Shown here piece by piece: positions 1-8,585 of a stretch of 28,088 nt of DNA (positions within the stretch are counted from its first letter, which is position 1; each line of letters begins with the position of its first letter). The translations under genes were made by a program, and so were the position numbers. The notes under the pieces are model-generated. The model was not told where the DNA came from and searched no databases. It worked only from the letters and a program-made list of their open reading frames with translations. The stretch comes from an uncultured Eubacteriales bacterium. Its GTDB lineage: Bacteria > Bacillota > Clostridia > Oscillospirales > CAG-272. The stretch is from positions 1-28,088 of the forward strand of contig CATYXQ010000024.1 of the NCBI GenBank assembly GCA_958414825.1. Reading direction: 5' to 3'.

Positions 1-19
1 TCTTTTTTGGAGGTATGGA

Positions 20-1621
20 ATGTATCAGGCTTTATACAGAAAGTGGCGCCCGGTTACATTCGACGACGTTTGCGGGCAGGAACATATTACAGATATTTTA
101 AAATATGAGACTGTGGAGCGTCGGGTTTCACATGCATATTTGTTTTGCGGTCCCCGCGGCACAGGTAAAACCTCTTGTGCAAAAATTCTGGCAAAAGCGA
201 TCAACTGCGAGTCTCCGATAAACGGGAACCCCTGCGGCGTTTGTCCGGCCTGCCGGTCTATTGACAGTGAAACGGCTACCGATGTACTGGAGATGGACGC
301 CGCCTCGAATAACGGTGTAGACGCCGTGCGAGCAATTCGGGACGAGGTGGTTTATACGCCCTCCGCGCTGCAGTATCGGGTGTATATCATTGACGAAGTT
401 CATATGCTTTCGATATCGGCTTTTAACGCACTGTTAAAAACGCTGGAAGAACCTCCTGCACATGTTGTGTTTATTTTAGCAACAACGGAACTTCAAAAAC
501 TGCCCGCAACGATACTTTCCCGCTGCCAGCGTTTTGATTTTCGCCGTATTTCAGCAAATGTTATACGTGACCGTCTGCTGTATATCGCAGAACAGGAGAA
601 AATAGAACTTGATCCGGAGGCTGCTTGGATTTTGGCCAAGCATTCCAACGGCGGTATGCGCGACGCCATCAGTTTGCTTGATTTTTGCAGCGGTTCCGGC
701 ATTCGCATTGATGCCGCCAGAGCAGAAGAGACATTGGGGATCAGCAGCAGCGATAGACTCCGAAAAATGGTGTCGGCGGTGCTGGATCAGGATTTTGAAA
801 CTATATTCGATTCAATCCATCGCATTGCCGTGTCCTCTATGGATTTGGCGGTATTTTGGCAGGATTTGATCGGGCTCTATCGGGATTTGCTGATTGTGAA
901 AACTTCTAAATATCCGGAGCGATATTTAGAAGTTACCGGCGGGGAAATGGAGGAAATGCGCGCACTTGCACAGCGCTATTCTTCGGAGGGGCTGATTTAT
1001 CACATTCGACTGATGGACGATGCGTTGTACCAGATGCAGAAAAGCAGCAGTATAAAACGCTTGATTGCCGAACTCACACTGATTAAAATGTGTGATGCTT
1101 CACTTTCGGACGATTCGCATGCGCTTCTATACAGGATTGCCGCGCTCGAGGAGAAAACTGCTCTGCTTTCGCTGGGGATGACGCCGGAGACGACGCATAC
1201 AACAGCTTCTGAGACGCCAAAAGAGAACGGCGCGAAAACATCCGAAAAACAAAGTACGCTTGCAGAAAAAAAAGCGGATTCTGTTATGGCAGACAGTACG
1301 CAGAATGATCTGAAGCCATTGCCGTATTGGCAGGATTTGGTCGAATCTCTATCAAAAGAGCACAGAAGCGCGGTCGGCATGCGCGGCGCTTCACGTGGAT
1401 TTAAGGAAACGGGAAGCGGAAAAATTCATATTCGTTTTCAGAACGCTTTTATTATGAAGATGATGAGCGAGACTGAGCCAAAGTCTTCTTTGGCAATGCT
1501 GATTTCTGCTAAAGAAGGGCGGCCGTATACTGCGGAAGCGTTGATTTATGAACTTATGGAAAAGAGCATAGATACCGAGTCGGATTTTTTCGACGCGCTT
1601 GACGAAACTATAGAAAATTGA
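20..1621 (+). CDS. dnaX: DNA polymerase III subunit gamma/tau
   Basis: This is the clamp-loader ATPase subunit of the replicative polymerase, which loads the sliding clamp and ties the holoenzyme together in the cytoplasm. The AAA+ core is clear: Walker A GPRGTGKT at about residues 44-51, a four-Cys zinc site (C63, C72, C75, C78), Walker B DEVH at 125-128, sensor-1 ATTE at 154-157 and the SRC arginine-finger motif at 167-169. A low-complexity linker (about 395-430) leads to a tau-like C-terminal domain. The 533-residue length is normal for Firmicutes. The ATG is preceded by GGAGGT at 9-14. ybaB and recR follow with 17-18 base gaps, the classic dnaX-ybaB-recR operon. I saw no internal slippery sequence that would clearly produce a separate short gamma form. 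Confidence 0.97.
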   Translation: MYQALYRKWRPVTFDDVCGQEHITDILKYETVERRVSHAYLFCGPRGTGKTSCAKILAKAINCESPINGNPCGVCPACRSIDSETATDVLEMDAASNNGVDAVRAIRDEVVYTPSALQYRVYIIDEVHMLSISAFNALLKTLEEPPAHVVFILATTELQKLPATILSRCQRFDFRRISANVIRDRLLYIAEQEKIELDPEAAWILAKHSNGGMRDAISLLDFCSGSGIRIDAARAEETLGISSSDRLRKMVSAVLDQDFETIFDSIHRIAVSSMDLAVFWQDLIGLYRDLLIVKTSKYPERYLEVTGGEMEEMRALAQRYSSEGLIYHIRLMDDALYQMQKSSSIKRLIAELTLIKMCDASLSDDSHALLYRIAALEEKTALLSLGMTPETTHTTASETPKENGAKTSEKQSTLAEKKADSVMADSTQNDLKPLPYWQDLVESLSKEHRSAVGMRGASRGFKETGSGKIHIRFQNAFIMKMMSETEPKSSLAMLISAKEGRPYTAEALIYELMEKSIDTESDFFDALDETIEN

Positions 1622-1639
1622 AATTCGGAGGAACAAACG

Positions 1640-1981
1640 ATGAGAGCAAATTATCCAAAGGGCGGCGGCGCGCAAAATATGAGCGGAATGCTGAAACAGG
1701 CGCAGAAAATGCAGGAAGATATGGCTGCGCTGCAAGCTGAACTGGAAACCAGAGAATATGAGGCCGTGGCGGGCGGCGGTATGGTCACGGTTAAAATTAA
1801 TGGAAAACGTGAAATTCTAAATATAGATATTAAACCGGAAATCGTAGATCCCGATGATATCGAAACGCTCTCCGATATTATTACAGCCGCAATCAATGAG
1901 GCAATTAAAAAAGTGGATACCGCAAGCGAGAGTGAAATGGCGAAAATTACCGGCAATCTGTCTATGCCCGGAATGTTCTGA
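1640..1981 (+). CDS. ybaB: YbaB/EbfC family nucleoid-associated protein
   Basis: Small DNA-binding nucleoid protein of the YbaB/EbfC family, which acts as a dimer and is nearly always encoded between dnaX and recR. The 113-residue protein has the family layout: a Gly-rich N-terminus, a helical KQAQKMQEDM segment at about 18-27, then the beta-sheet part containing GGGMVTVKINGKREI and the PEIVDPDDIETL stretch, and a Met/Gly-rich tail ending PGMF. GGAGG lies just upstream of the ATG. Its role (chromatin or recombination accessory) is inferred from family and position. Confidence 0.95.
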   Translation: MRANYPKGGGAQNMSGMLKQAQKMQEDMAALQAELETREYEAVAGGGMVTVKINGKREILNIDIKPEIVDPDDIETLSDIITAAINEAIKKVDTASESEMAKITGNLSMPGMF

Positions 1982-1998
1982 GCGCCGGGGTACATAAG

Positions 1999-2589
1999 AT
2001 GGAATATCTTGCCCCGCTGGAAAAGCTGATTGAACAATTTCGCAAATTGCCCGGAATCGGCAGAAAAAGCGCCGTGCGCATGACATTTGCGGTGCTGGAT
2101 TTACCTGACGAATCTGCAAAAGCGTTTTCAAACGCGATTCTGGAAGCCAAAAAGCAGGTTCGGCATTGTCGTATTTGCCATAACTTTTCAGTAGAGGATA
2201 TTTGCCCGATCTGCGCGGATACAACACGGGATCATACACTGATTTGCGTAGTGGAAGATGCCAAGGCGGTGCTGGCCTTTGAAAAAGTACGCGGCTTTCG
2301 CGGTGTATATCATGTCCTCGGCGGCGTCATTTCGCCAATAAACGGTGTGACTCCGGATAAGCTTGCAATCGGTGATTTGATTGCACGTGCAAAAGACGCA
2401 TGCGAAGTTATTGTGGCGACCAATCCAACGGTAGAGGGTGAAACGACCGCTATGTATATTTCAAAACTGATTAAACCGTATGGCGTGCGTGTAAGCCGGT
2501 TGGCATATGGCATTCCGGTAGGCGGCGACATTGAATATGCCGATGAAGTTACCTTGGATCGTGCAATTGAGGGACGTCAGGAATTTTAG
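1999..2589 (+). CDS. recR: Recombination mediator protein RecR
   Basis: RecR works with RecO (encoded at 7768-8574 in this window) to load RecA at single-strand gaps. The 196-residue protein shows the helix-hairpin-helix LPGIGRKSA at about 17-25, a four-Cys zinc motif (C57, C60, C69, C72), and a Toprim domain beginning LICVVED at 81-87 and including YHVLGG and PTVEGE. The C-terminal LAYGIPVGGDIEYAD segment is typical of the family. It is the last gene of the dnaX operon and is followed by a strong hairpin terminator. Confidence 0.97.
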   Translation: MEYLAPLEKLIEQFRKLPGIGRKSAVRMTFAVLDLPDESAKAFSNAILEAKKQVRHCRICHNFSVEDICPICADTTRDHTLICVVEDAKAVLAFEKVRGFRGVYHVLGGVISPINGVTPDKLAIGDLIARAKDACEVIVATNPTVEGETTAMYISKLIKPYGVRVSRLAYGIPVGGDIEYADEVTLDRAIEGRQEF

Positions 2590-2607
2590 TTTCATATCAA
2601 AACAGAA

Positions 2608-2653
2608 AACGCTCTGTGTAAAGAATACAATTTCTTTCACAGAGCGTTATTTT
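2608..2653. terminator. Bidirectional hairpin terminator after recR
   Basis: AACGCTCTGTG (2608-2618) pairs with CACAGAGCGTT (2638-2648). The inner AAAGAA/TTCTTT (2620-2625/2632-2637) extends the stem. A T-rich run follows on the plus strand and an A-rich run (T-run on minus) precedes it, so it can end both recR and the convergent minus-strand gene. Confidence 0.9.
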
Positions 2654-2655
2654 TG

Positions 2656-2853
2656 TTAAGATTTTAAAAGCGGGGGCATACGTTTAGGCGTTCGTTTCAT
2701 CAGATCATAGGAAAAAGAGCGACATAAAAAGCAGGCATTTACAAGTCCCCGTTTGCGACAAAGCATTTTTTCACCGTCCAGCGTTTTGGAAGCATGTTCG
2801 CAAAAAGCACAGGTTCTTGAAATATCATACTCTTCCAGCAGATTTTTTTTCAT
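2656..2853 (-). CDS. Small Cys-rich protein, possible zinc-binding
   Basis: A 65-residue protein I cannot assign to a named family. It has two CxxC pairs (C15/C18 and C41/C44) and a further Cys at 32, which suggests one structural metal site, and a basic Pro/Arg/Lys-rich C-terminus. AAAGGGG lies a suitable distance upstream of the ATG, and the gene ends a few bases from the shared terminator, so it looks like a real gene rather than a shadow. It is downstream of the ylbJ-like gene on the same strand. Function unknown; zinc binding is inference from cysteine spacing only. Confidence 0.65.
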   Translation of the reverse strand: MKKNLLEEYDISRTCAFCEHASKTLDGEKMLCRKRGLVNACFLCRSFSYDLMKRTPKRMPPLLKS

Positions 2854-2909
2854 AATTGAAACCCCTTTCCCATAAATTATTTACATAGTATCATAAATCG
2901 ACGTGAATT

Positions 2910-3797
2910 TCAAGCGGTAAAGAAAATTTTATATCCGATGCAGCATAACGCCGCGCAGAGAACGCCCTGAAAAAGTTTAAAAAGGACAAATTTAATTTTA
3001 TTGATCTTTATTGACTTTAATGCGGAAAAAATTTGAAAATGTACGCAAATTCCCGACCAACCGCATGAAAATGCGCAAAGGCAAAGTGAAAACATCGGGT
3101 GAAATTTAAAAATAGAGGCGCCAATAGAAGTTCCGTTCCCGATTTCCAACAGAGCGCTGACAATCGGATAAACAGGACTGTCTCCAAAATAGCTTTTTAA
3201 AACCGATAAAAAAGCGGAGAAAGTACAGATCAGCGCGCAGACGCGAAGAATGCCGCTTACTGCGCGTTCAACTGCCATAAGAAAAAGCGTCATAAAATTT
3301 TCTTCCGCTGCCTGAGAAACTATCGGCTGTTGCATAATTTTCATGGGAAACAGAAAAATAAGATTGATGATGATCTGTACAGCCAAGATCAATACCCCAA
3401 GCTGTATATTGCCGAGCATGGAAGTACCGAGCGCGCCGAGCACAAAAGCCGGTCCGGTGCTATTTGAAACATAGATCAGCTGTTCGGCGTTTTTTTTATC
3501 CAGTACGCCAATAGAACACAGTCTTTCGCAAGTCAGCGCACCGACCGGAAATCCGCAAGCTGTTCCCAAAAAGAAAACCAAATATTTCAGCGAAATTTTT
3601 GAAGGTGTTCCTGAAAAAATCAGAGAAACCGCAAAGTCGGATAGAACCATAAACAGAAACAGAGAGGGGATAATCGATACAGCACAAATTGTCAGTGCGC
3701 GCCGAATTCCGTCCATAACGGCTGCAACATGAAACAGAAAAAACAGAATTAGCAATGCGGCGCCCGGTAATTTTATCCGAGCAAGTTGCCTTGTCAA
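2910..3797 (-). CDS. YlbJ-like sporulation integral membrane protein
   Basis: A 295-residue polytopic membrane protein with about seven hydrophobic segments. The N-terminal ICAVSIIPSLFLFMVLSDF region and the later FFLGTACGFPVGA and SNSTGPAFVLGA motifs match the YlbJ/nucleoside-recognition (Gate) family, which in Bacillus and Clostridia is made in the mother cell during sporulation. The start is a TTG (3795-3797) preceded by AAAGGGGGA about 8 bases upstream. It is divergent from yqfC-yqfD, another sporulation pair, which supports the assignment. Transported substrate, if any, is unknown. The YlbJ name is from motif resemblance; a related SpoIIIAE/SpmA-type family member is the main alternative. 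Confidence 0.7.
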   Translation of the reverse strand: MTRQLARIKLPGAALLILFFLFHVAAVMDGIRRALTICAVSIIPSLFLFMVLSDFAVSLIFSGTPSKISLKYLVFFLGTACGFPVGALTCERLCSIGVLDKKNAEQLIYVSNSTGPAFVLGALGTSMLGNIQLGVLILAVQIIINLIFLFPMKIMQQPIVSQAAEENFMTLFLMAVERAVSGILRVCALICTFSAFLSVLKSYFGDSPVYPIVSALLEIGNGTSIGASIFKFHPMFSLCLCAFSCGWSGICVHFQIFSALKSIKINKIKFVLFKLFQGVLCAALCCIGYKIFFTA

Positions 3798-3883
3798 GTA
3801 ATGTGTCCCCCTTTGAAATCATACATTTTGTTTAGTATGAGTATATTGTTTTGATAAACCGGTTATGAGCGGAGGGGTGTATA

Positions 3884-4159
3884 TTGGCTAAATTTAGAAA
3901 GCTGAGAAATAAGCTTTCGGAAAAGCTGGAGCTTCCGGCGGATGCATTAAGCAGTGCATACCGGATACAGGTGATCGGCGATTGCGCAGTGCTATGCGGA
4001 TGCAAAAAACTTTTAAAATATCAACCGGATGAAATTATAGCGCTTACGGGGGAAGCGAAAATTTCGTTTCGGGGAACGCATTTGAAATGTGCATATTTTT
4101 ATGAGGGAACGATTGAAGTCCGCGGAGATATTGCGGAGATCGGAATGGATAAACGATGA
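3884..4159 (+). CDS. yqfC: Sporulation protein YqfC
   Basis: A 91-residue YabP/YqfC-family protein, a small beta-rich sporulation protein made in the mother cell. Features that fit: short basic N-terminus, LSEKLELPADAL at about 11-22, the VIGDCAVLCGCKKLLKY region and the C-terminal FRGTHLKCAYF segment. The start is TTG (3884-3886) with GGAGGGG six bases upstream. It overlaps yqfD by four bases (ATGA), so the two are translationally coupled. A CATACATT box at 3820-3827 resembles a sigma-E minus-10 element, but I could not find a convincing minus-35 partner. Confidence 0.9.
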   Translation: MAKFRKLRNKLSEKLELPADALSSAYRIQVIGDCAVLCGCKKLLKYQPDEIIALTGEAKISFRGTHLKCAYFYEGTIEVRGDIAEIGMDKR

Positions 4160-5334
4160 AATTTCTGTTGTATTTATGTTTTGGATATGTTCGGCTGATG
4201 CTTCCGGCAGATTGCCTGAAAGATGTACTGAATTTTGTGAACAGCCGCGGCCTGTGTCTTTTAAAAATTCATTCGGATGATTGTGCCGCCCGGATTTATT
4301 TTTTACTGCGAGATGAAAAACAATTTTTAGCGTTTTTTCATAATTCGCAGATCGAGTATGATATTGAGGAGCGCGTTGGTTTGCCGATCGTTTGGAAACG
4401 CTATCGTCATCGTATCGGAATGCTGGCCGGAATGGTTTTGTTTTTTGCAGCCATTTATATTGCGCCGCTTTTTATCTGGGAAATTAATATCACAGGTTTG
4501 GATCGGTTAAGCAGGGAAGATGTATGTACGCTTTTGGAAAAGGAAGGCGTCAAAATCGGCGTATTTTCACCATTGATTGATCGCGAAAAAGTGTATGCCG
4601 GCATTCTGCGCACGTCCAAAGATATATCGTGGTTATCCGTAAATATACGCGGCAGCAGCGCGAATGTAGAGATTGTTGAACGCGATCTGACCGACGCTGC
4701 GGAAGTGACTGCGGACGGAGCCAATATTTTGGCGTCAAAAGACGGACAGATCGTAGGCGCGGATATCATTCGCGGCCGCATGGCCGTTCATAACGGCGCG
4801 GTTGTAAAAAAAGGGGAACTGCTGGTCAGCGGCGTAATTGATACGAATATGATGGGGACGCGCTATGTATATTCCGAAGCGGAAGTTTATGCCCGCGTAT
4901 ACGACGAATATCAAATTGAAATTCCGCTTGAAAATACGGAAAGGATTTACAAAGAGGAGACTGTGCTGGAAGCCTATCTTCAAATGTTCGGAAAAAGTGT
5001 AAATATTTTTAAAAACTATTCCATTTCCTATGAAAATTATGATACAATACAAAGAGAAAACAATTTGGCGGTTTCGGGATTGGATCAGCTGCCCTTAAGT
5101 ATGCTGTATGTCTGCGCTCTGCCGTATGAGGATACACCGGTTCTTCTGAGCGAGGAGGAAGCGCTTTCCCGCGCGCGCGCAGAACTCAAACGCCAGATTG
5201 CCGAAAGGGATACATATGCCGAACTGCTGTCCCGCGAAGAATTTTACGAAATATCAGACGCGGTGCTGATTTATCGGTGCAGCATCGAGGCGATAGAAAA
5301 TATAGCTGTGGTTTCAGAATTTGAAATTCAATGA
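4156..5334 (+). CDS. yqfD: Sporulation protein YqfD
   Basis: A 392-residue YqfD-family membrane protein needed for efficient sporulation in Bacillus. One clear transmembrane helix lies at about residues 88-108, followed by the characteristic EINITGLDRLS region, a POTRA/FtsQ-like start of a large extracytoplasmic part. The N-terminal third has the conserved RGLCLLKIHSDD segment. It overlaps yqfC (ATGA at the start) and phoH (ATGA at 5331-5334), so it sits in a tightly coupled operon. Molecular function is not established for the family. Confidence 0.92.
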   Translation: MKFLLYLCFGYVRLMLPADCLKDVLNFVNSRGLCLLKIHSDDCAARIYFLLRDEKQFLAFFHNSQIEYDIEERVGLPIVWKRYRHRIGMLAGMVLFFAAIYIAPLFIWEINITGLDRLSREDVCTLLEKEGVKIGVFSPLIDREKVYAGILRTSKDISWLSVNIRGSSANVEIVERDLTDAAEVTADGANILASKDGQIVGADIIRGRMAVHNGAVVKKGELLVSGVIDTNMMGTRYVYSEAEVYARVYDEYQIEIPLENTERIYKEETVLEAYLQMFGKSVNIFKNYSISYENYDTIQRENNLAVSGLDQLPLSMLYVCALPYEDTPVLLSEEEALSRARAELKRQIAERDTYAELLSREEFYEISDAVLIYRCSIEAIENIAVVSEFEIQ

Positions 5335-6386
5335 AACCGCTGAAAGGAATGCGAATGCCCCGCAAAGTGATCTATACAGATTCCGCAGAGATGACCGCTA
5401 CAATTTTCGGAACCTTTGATTCCAACACGACAAAGGTAGAACAAAAATTTGAGGTTAGAATTTATAATAAAAAGCTGGAAAATACGGACGGAGACGCCAT
5501 TATTATTGAAGGAACCGTCGATAATAATGTGGATAAAGCGTATAAAGCGATATCCTTTATGAAAAATATGAGCGCGAGCGGAGATCAGCTGAGCGGACAG
5601 ACAGTTGATTATGTTATCGGTATGATCGACGACGGCAGTGAAGCGGAACTAAATGAGTTTGACGACAGCTGCGTCTGCATCACAAACAGCGGAAAGCCGG
5701 TCAAAGCAAAAACCGTCGGACAGAAAAAATACATTCAGGCGATCCGCAAAAACACCATTGTGCTCGGAATCGGCCCCGCTGGAACAGGGAAAACATTTTT
5801 GGCCGTCGCCATGGCGGTTAAAGCTTTGCGCGCAAAAGAGGTAAACCGGATTATACTGACGCGCCCGGCGGTCGAAGCAGGCGAGAGCCTCGGTTTTTTG
5901 CCCGGCGATTTGCAGAGCAAAATTGATCCGTATTTGCGTCCGCTGTACGATGCGCTTTTTGAAATGCTCGGTATGGAAAACTATAACCGTCATCGGGAAA
6001 AGAATACCATAGAGATTGCGCCTTTAGCGTATATGCGCGGTCGTACGCTGGATGATTCGTTTATTATTTTGGATGAAGCGCAAAATACTACGCCAGAACA
6101 AATGAAAATGTTTTTAACGCGCCTTGGCGTAAATTCTAAAGCGGTTGTGACCGGCGACTTGACCCAAGTCGATCTTCCCGTCGGCAAAAAAAGCGGTCTC
6201 GCCTCAGCAGTTCGGATTCTGGAGGGAATCGATGGAATCGGTATTCATCGGTTTACCGGACGAGACGTTGTACGTCACAGATTGGTACAGGAAATCATTC
6301 AGGCATACGAAAAATATGAAAAAGAGCAGGCGGGGCGCGCGACAAATCCCGCATACCGCGTGCAGAGGAACAAACGTGAATCTTAA
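5331..6386 (+). CDS. PhoH family protein (PhoL/YbeZ-type ATPase)
   Basis: A cytoplasmic P-loop ATPase linked to RNA metabolism and usually encoded next to ybeY. Walker A GPAGTGKT is at about 148-155, the TRPAVEAGESLGFLPGD block follows at 178-193, and Walker B FIILDEAQN is at 244-252, all diagnostic of PhoH. The sequence C-terminal to MFLTRLG carries the TGDLTQVDLP sensor motif. The ATG at 5331 overlaps the yqfD stop, but the ATG at 5355 has a better-placed AAAGGA, so the protein may be 343 rather than 351 residues. The end overlaps the ybeY start by 11 bases. Confidence 0.95.
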   Translation: MKPLKGMRMPRKVIYTDSAEMTATIFGTFDSNTTKVEQKFEVRIYNKKLENTDGDAIIIEGTVDNNVDKAYKAISFMKNMSASGDQLSGQTVDYVIGMIDDGSEAELNEFDDSCVCITNSGKPVKAKTVGQKKYIQAIRKNTIVLGIGPAGTGKTFLAVAMAVKALRAKEVNRIILTRPAVEAGESLGFLPGDLQSKIDPYLRPLYDALFEMLGMENYNRHREKNTIEIAPLAYMRGRTLDDSFIILDEAQNTTPEQMKMFLTRLGVNSKAVVTGDLTQVDLPVGKKSGLASAVRILEGIDGIGIHRFTGRDVVRHRLVQEIIQAYEKYEKEQAGRATNPAYRVQRNKRES

Positions 6387-6882
6387 TATCATTTCCGAAA
6401 ACGAACAGGATAAGCTGCCCGTTACAAAAGAACTGCAAACACTTATTTTCAAAGCCGTACAGGAAACACTGCAAATGGAACAAATTGATTTTGACTGCAC
6501 AGTATCGCTGACCTATACGGACAACGCCGGTATCCGCGCGCTGAATCGCGAATACCGCGGGAAAGATACCGTAACCGATGTGCTGTCCTTTCCAATGTTT
6601 GACACGGAAAATGAAGAAATTTATTCTGTGGACGGTACGTCGGCGGAACTTGGGGATATTGTGCTCTCCCTGGAACGCGCAAACGAACAGGCGCATCTGT
6701 TCGGGCATTCATTTATGCGCGAAGCCGCTTTTTTATGCGTGCATTCGGTTTTGCATTTGCTCGGATATGACCATGAACGTTCCGAGGATGAGGAGCGTTT
6801 GATGCGTGAAAAACAGCGCACGGTGATGCATACGCTCGGACTGGAAATTAGAGAAACGGAAGGACAAACAAAAAATGACTAA
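6376..6882 (+). CDS. ybeY: Endoribonuclease YbeY (rRNA maturation factor)
   Basis: A metal-dependent RNase-like protein acting in 16S rRNA maturation and ribosome quality control. The signature metal site is intact: H123, H127 and H133 in the HSVLHLLGYDH motif, with the upstream YRGKDTVTDVLSFP strand. The start is a GTG at 6376 with AGAGGA five bases upstream, giving 168 residues, the usual length. The reading frame is open farther upstream (to 6232), but that part overlaps phoH and has no family similarity. The stop overlaps the era ATG by eight bases. Confidence 0.94.
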   Translation: MNLNIISENEQDKLPVTKELQTLIFKAVQETLQMEQIDFDCTVSLTYTDNAGIRALNREYRGKDTVTDVLSFPMFDTENEEIYSVDGTSAELGDIVLSLERANEQAHLFGHSFMREAAFLCVHSVLHLLGYDHERSEDEERLMREKQRTVMHTLGLEIRETEGQTKND

Positions 6883-7759
6883 AACGGCGTTTATTGCGAT
6901 TGTCGGTCGGCCGAATGTAGGCAAATCCACATTGCTGAATACGATGTGCGGTGAAAAAATTGCAATTGTATCGAAAAAGCCGCAGACTACGCGCAATCGG
7001 ATAACCGGTATTTTAACCCGCGATGAAAATCAATATGTTTTTCTGGATACGCCGGGCATCCATAAGCCGCGCACAAAGCTCGGCGATTATATGGTGAAAA
7101 CGGCCAATGGCAGCATTGGTGAATCCGATGGCGTTTTGCTTGTCATAGAACCGGTTCCGAGCGTAGGCGACATCGAACGGGAAATTCTTCAGAAAATAAA
7201 AGCAGCGCATCTCTCCTGCGTTTTGGTTGTTAATAAGGTGGACGAGCATACGCCCGCCGATATTGCAGCTACAATCGCCGCCTATGCAGCCGAATTTTCC
7301 TTTGACGCAGTCGTGCCGACCAGCGCAAAAAGCGGAAAAGGACTTGACGCGCTGTTCTCGGAAATGAAGCGTTTTTTGCGTGAAAGCGTATGGTATTTCC
7401 CGGCGGACGCGATAACCGATCAGCCGGAACGGCAAATTGCGGCGGAAATCATTCGCGAAAAACTGCTTCGGACCCTGAATAAGGAGATCCCGCACGGTAC
7501 GGCGGTCGTTATTGAAGAATTTAAAGATGACCATGGACTTCTTCGCATTCGCGCCGAGATCTTCTGCGAGAAAAATTCGCACAAAGGCATTATCGTGGGG
7601 AAAAACGGTGCGGCGCTTAAACTTGTGGGAACCTATGCACGTGAAGATCTGGAAGCTTTTTTCGGTACCAAAGTGTATTTGAATCTGTGGGTAAAAGTAA
7701 AGGAAAACTGGCGGGACAGCAGCGTCACCGTGCGAAATTTCGGATATAAGGACGAATAG
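6875..7759 (+). CDS. era: GTPase Era
   Basis: Essential 30S ribosome assembly GTPase that binds the 3' end of 16S rRNA at the membrane/cytoplasm interface. The GTPase motifs are complete: G1 GRPNVGKS (11-18), G3 DTPG (58-61), G4 NKVD (120-123), G5 SAKS (150-153). The C-terminal KH domain has GIIVGKNGAALK, the GxxG RNA-binding loop. The length of 294 residues is standard. It starts inside the end of ybeY. The cdd and dgkA genes often found between ybeY and era in Firmicutes are absent here. Confidence 0.97.
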   Translation: MTKTAFIAIVGRPNVGKSTLLNTMCGEKIAIVSKKPQTTRNRITGILTRDENQYVFLDTPGIHKPRTKLGDYMVKTANGSIGESDGVLLVIEPVPSVGDIEREILQKIKAAHLSCVLVVNKVDEHTPADIAATIAAYAAEFSFDAVVPTSAKSGKGLDALFSEMKRFLRESVWYFPADAITDQPERQIAAEIIREKLLRTLNKEIPHGTAVVIEEFKDDHGLLRIRAEIFCEKNSHKGIIVGKNGAALKLVGTYAREDLEAFFGTKVYLNLWVKVKENWRDSSVTVRNFGYKDE

Positions 7760-7767
7760 GGCGGCTT

Positions 7768-8574
7768 ATGTTAATCGGTATAAAGGCACTTGTGCTGCGC
7801 GTTATTCCGAAAACCGAAAATGATCGTTTGGTTGTGCTGTTTACTGCGGAGCGCGGGAAAATTACAGTATGCGCCAAGGGCGGAAGATCGGTAAAAAGCA
7901 AGCTTTTACCCAGTATCGAACCGTTTGCTTACTCTGAATTTGTGCTGTATGAAAAAGACGGCTATTTTTGGATACGTGAATCCCTTCTGATTGAAAATTT
8001 CTACGCCATCCGTGAAGATATTCACAAATTGGCGCTCGCATCGTATATATGCGATGTATTGGATTTGACGGTTTATGAAAATATGCAAGAATCAGAATTG
8101 CTTCGTTTAGCCCTAAACTCGCTGTATGCGCTGACCGGAGGATTAAGGTCTCCCCAGAAAATCAAAGCAGTGTTTGAGATGCGAACCTGTCTTCTGCTCG
8201 GTTTTGCACCAGAAATGGAATACTGCTTAAAATGCGGCAAAAAGGGCGGCTCGGAGCTTTGCTTCAGTTTGATTGACGGTGCGGTTGTGTGCGGCGTTTG
8301 CCGGGAACGCGCGCTGAAAGAATACTATTCCACGCGGCAAAATGTCAGCGAAGCGGAAGAACGGCGCTTTGCCGCTCAGATTTTTTTGATTTCCGAAAAT
8401 GTCCGGTTAGCCGCGCTTTATATATTAAGTTGTCCGGCGGATAAAATTTATGCGTTCTTTCTGCCGGAAAATGAATGGCCCATTCTTGCCCGGCTCAGTG
8501 AAGAACATCTTATTTACCGGCTTGAAAAAAAGCCGAAAACTTTAACATTTTACAATGAGGTTGCTGTACTGTAA
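7768..8574 (+). CDS. recO: DNA repair protein RecO
   Basis: RecO loads RecA onto SSB-coated DNA together with RecR. The 268-residue protein has an N-terminal OB fold (KALVLRVIPKTENDRLVVLFT at about 6-26, typical of RecO), a helical middle and a four-Cys zinc finger (C153, C156, C175, C178). It lies eight bases after era, the standard order, and ends 11 bases before mutS2. Confidence 0.95.
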   Translation: MLIGIKALVLRVIPKTENDRLVVLFTAERGKITVCAKGGRSVKSKLLPSIEPFAYSEFVLYEKDGYFWIRESLLIENFYAIREDIHKLALASYICDVLDLTVYENMQESELLRLALNSLYALTGGLRSPQKIKAVFEMRTCLLLGFAPEMEYCLKCGKKGGSELCFSLIDGAVVCGVCRERALKEYYSTRQNVSEAEERRFAAQIFLISENVRLAALYILSCPADKIYAFFLPENEWPILARLSEEHLIYRLEKKPKTLTFYNEVAVL

Positions 8575-8585
8575 CGAGGAAAAAC

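Noticed and set aside
6232..6375. Upstream extension of ybeY by 48 codons
   Set aside because: It overlaps phoH completely, has no family similarity, and a GTG with a good ribosome site lies where YbeY proteins begin.
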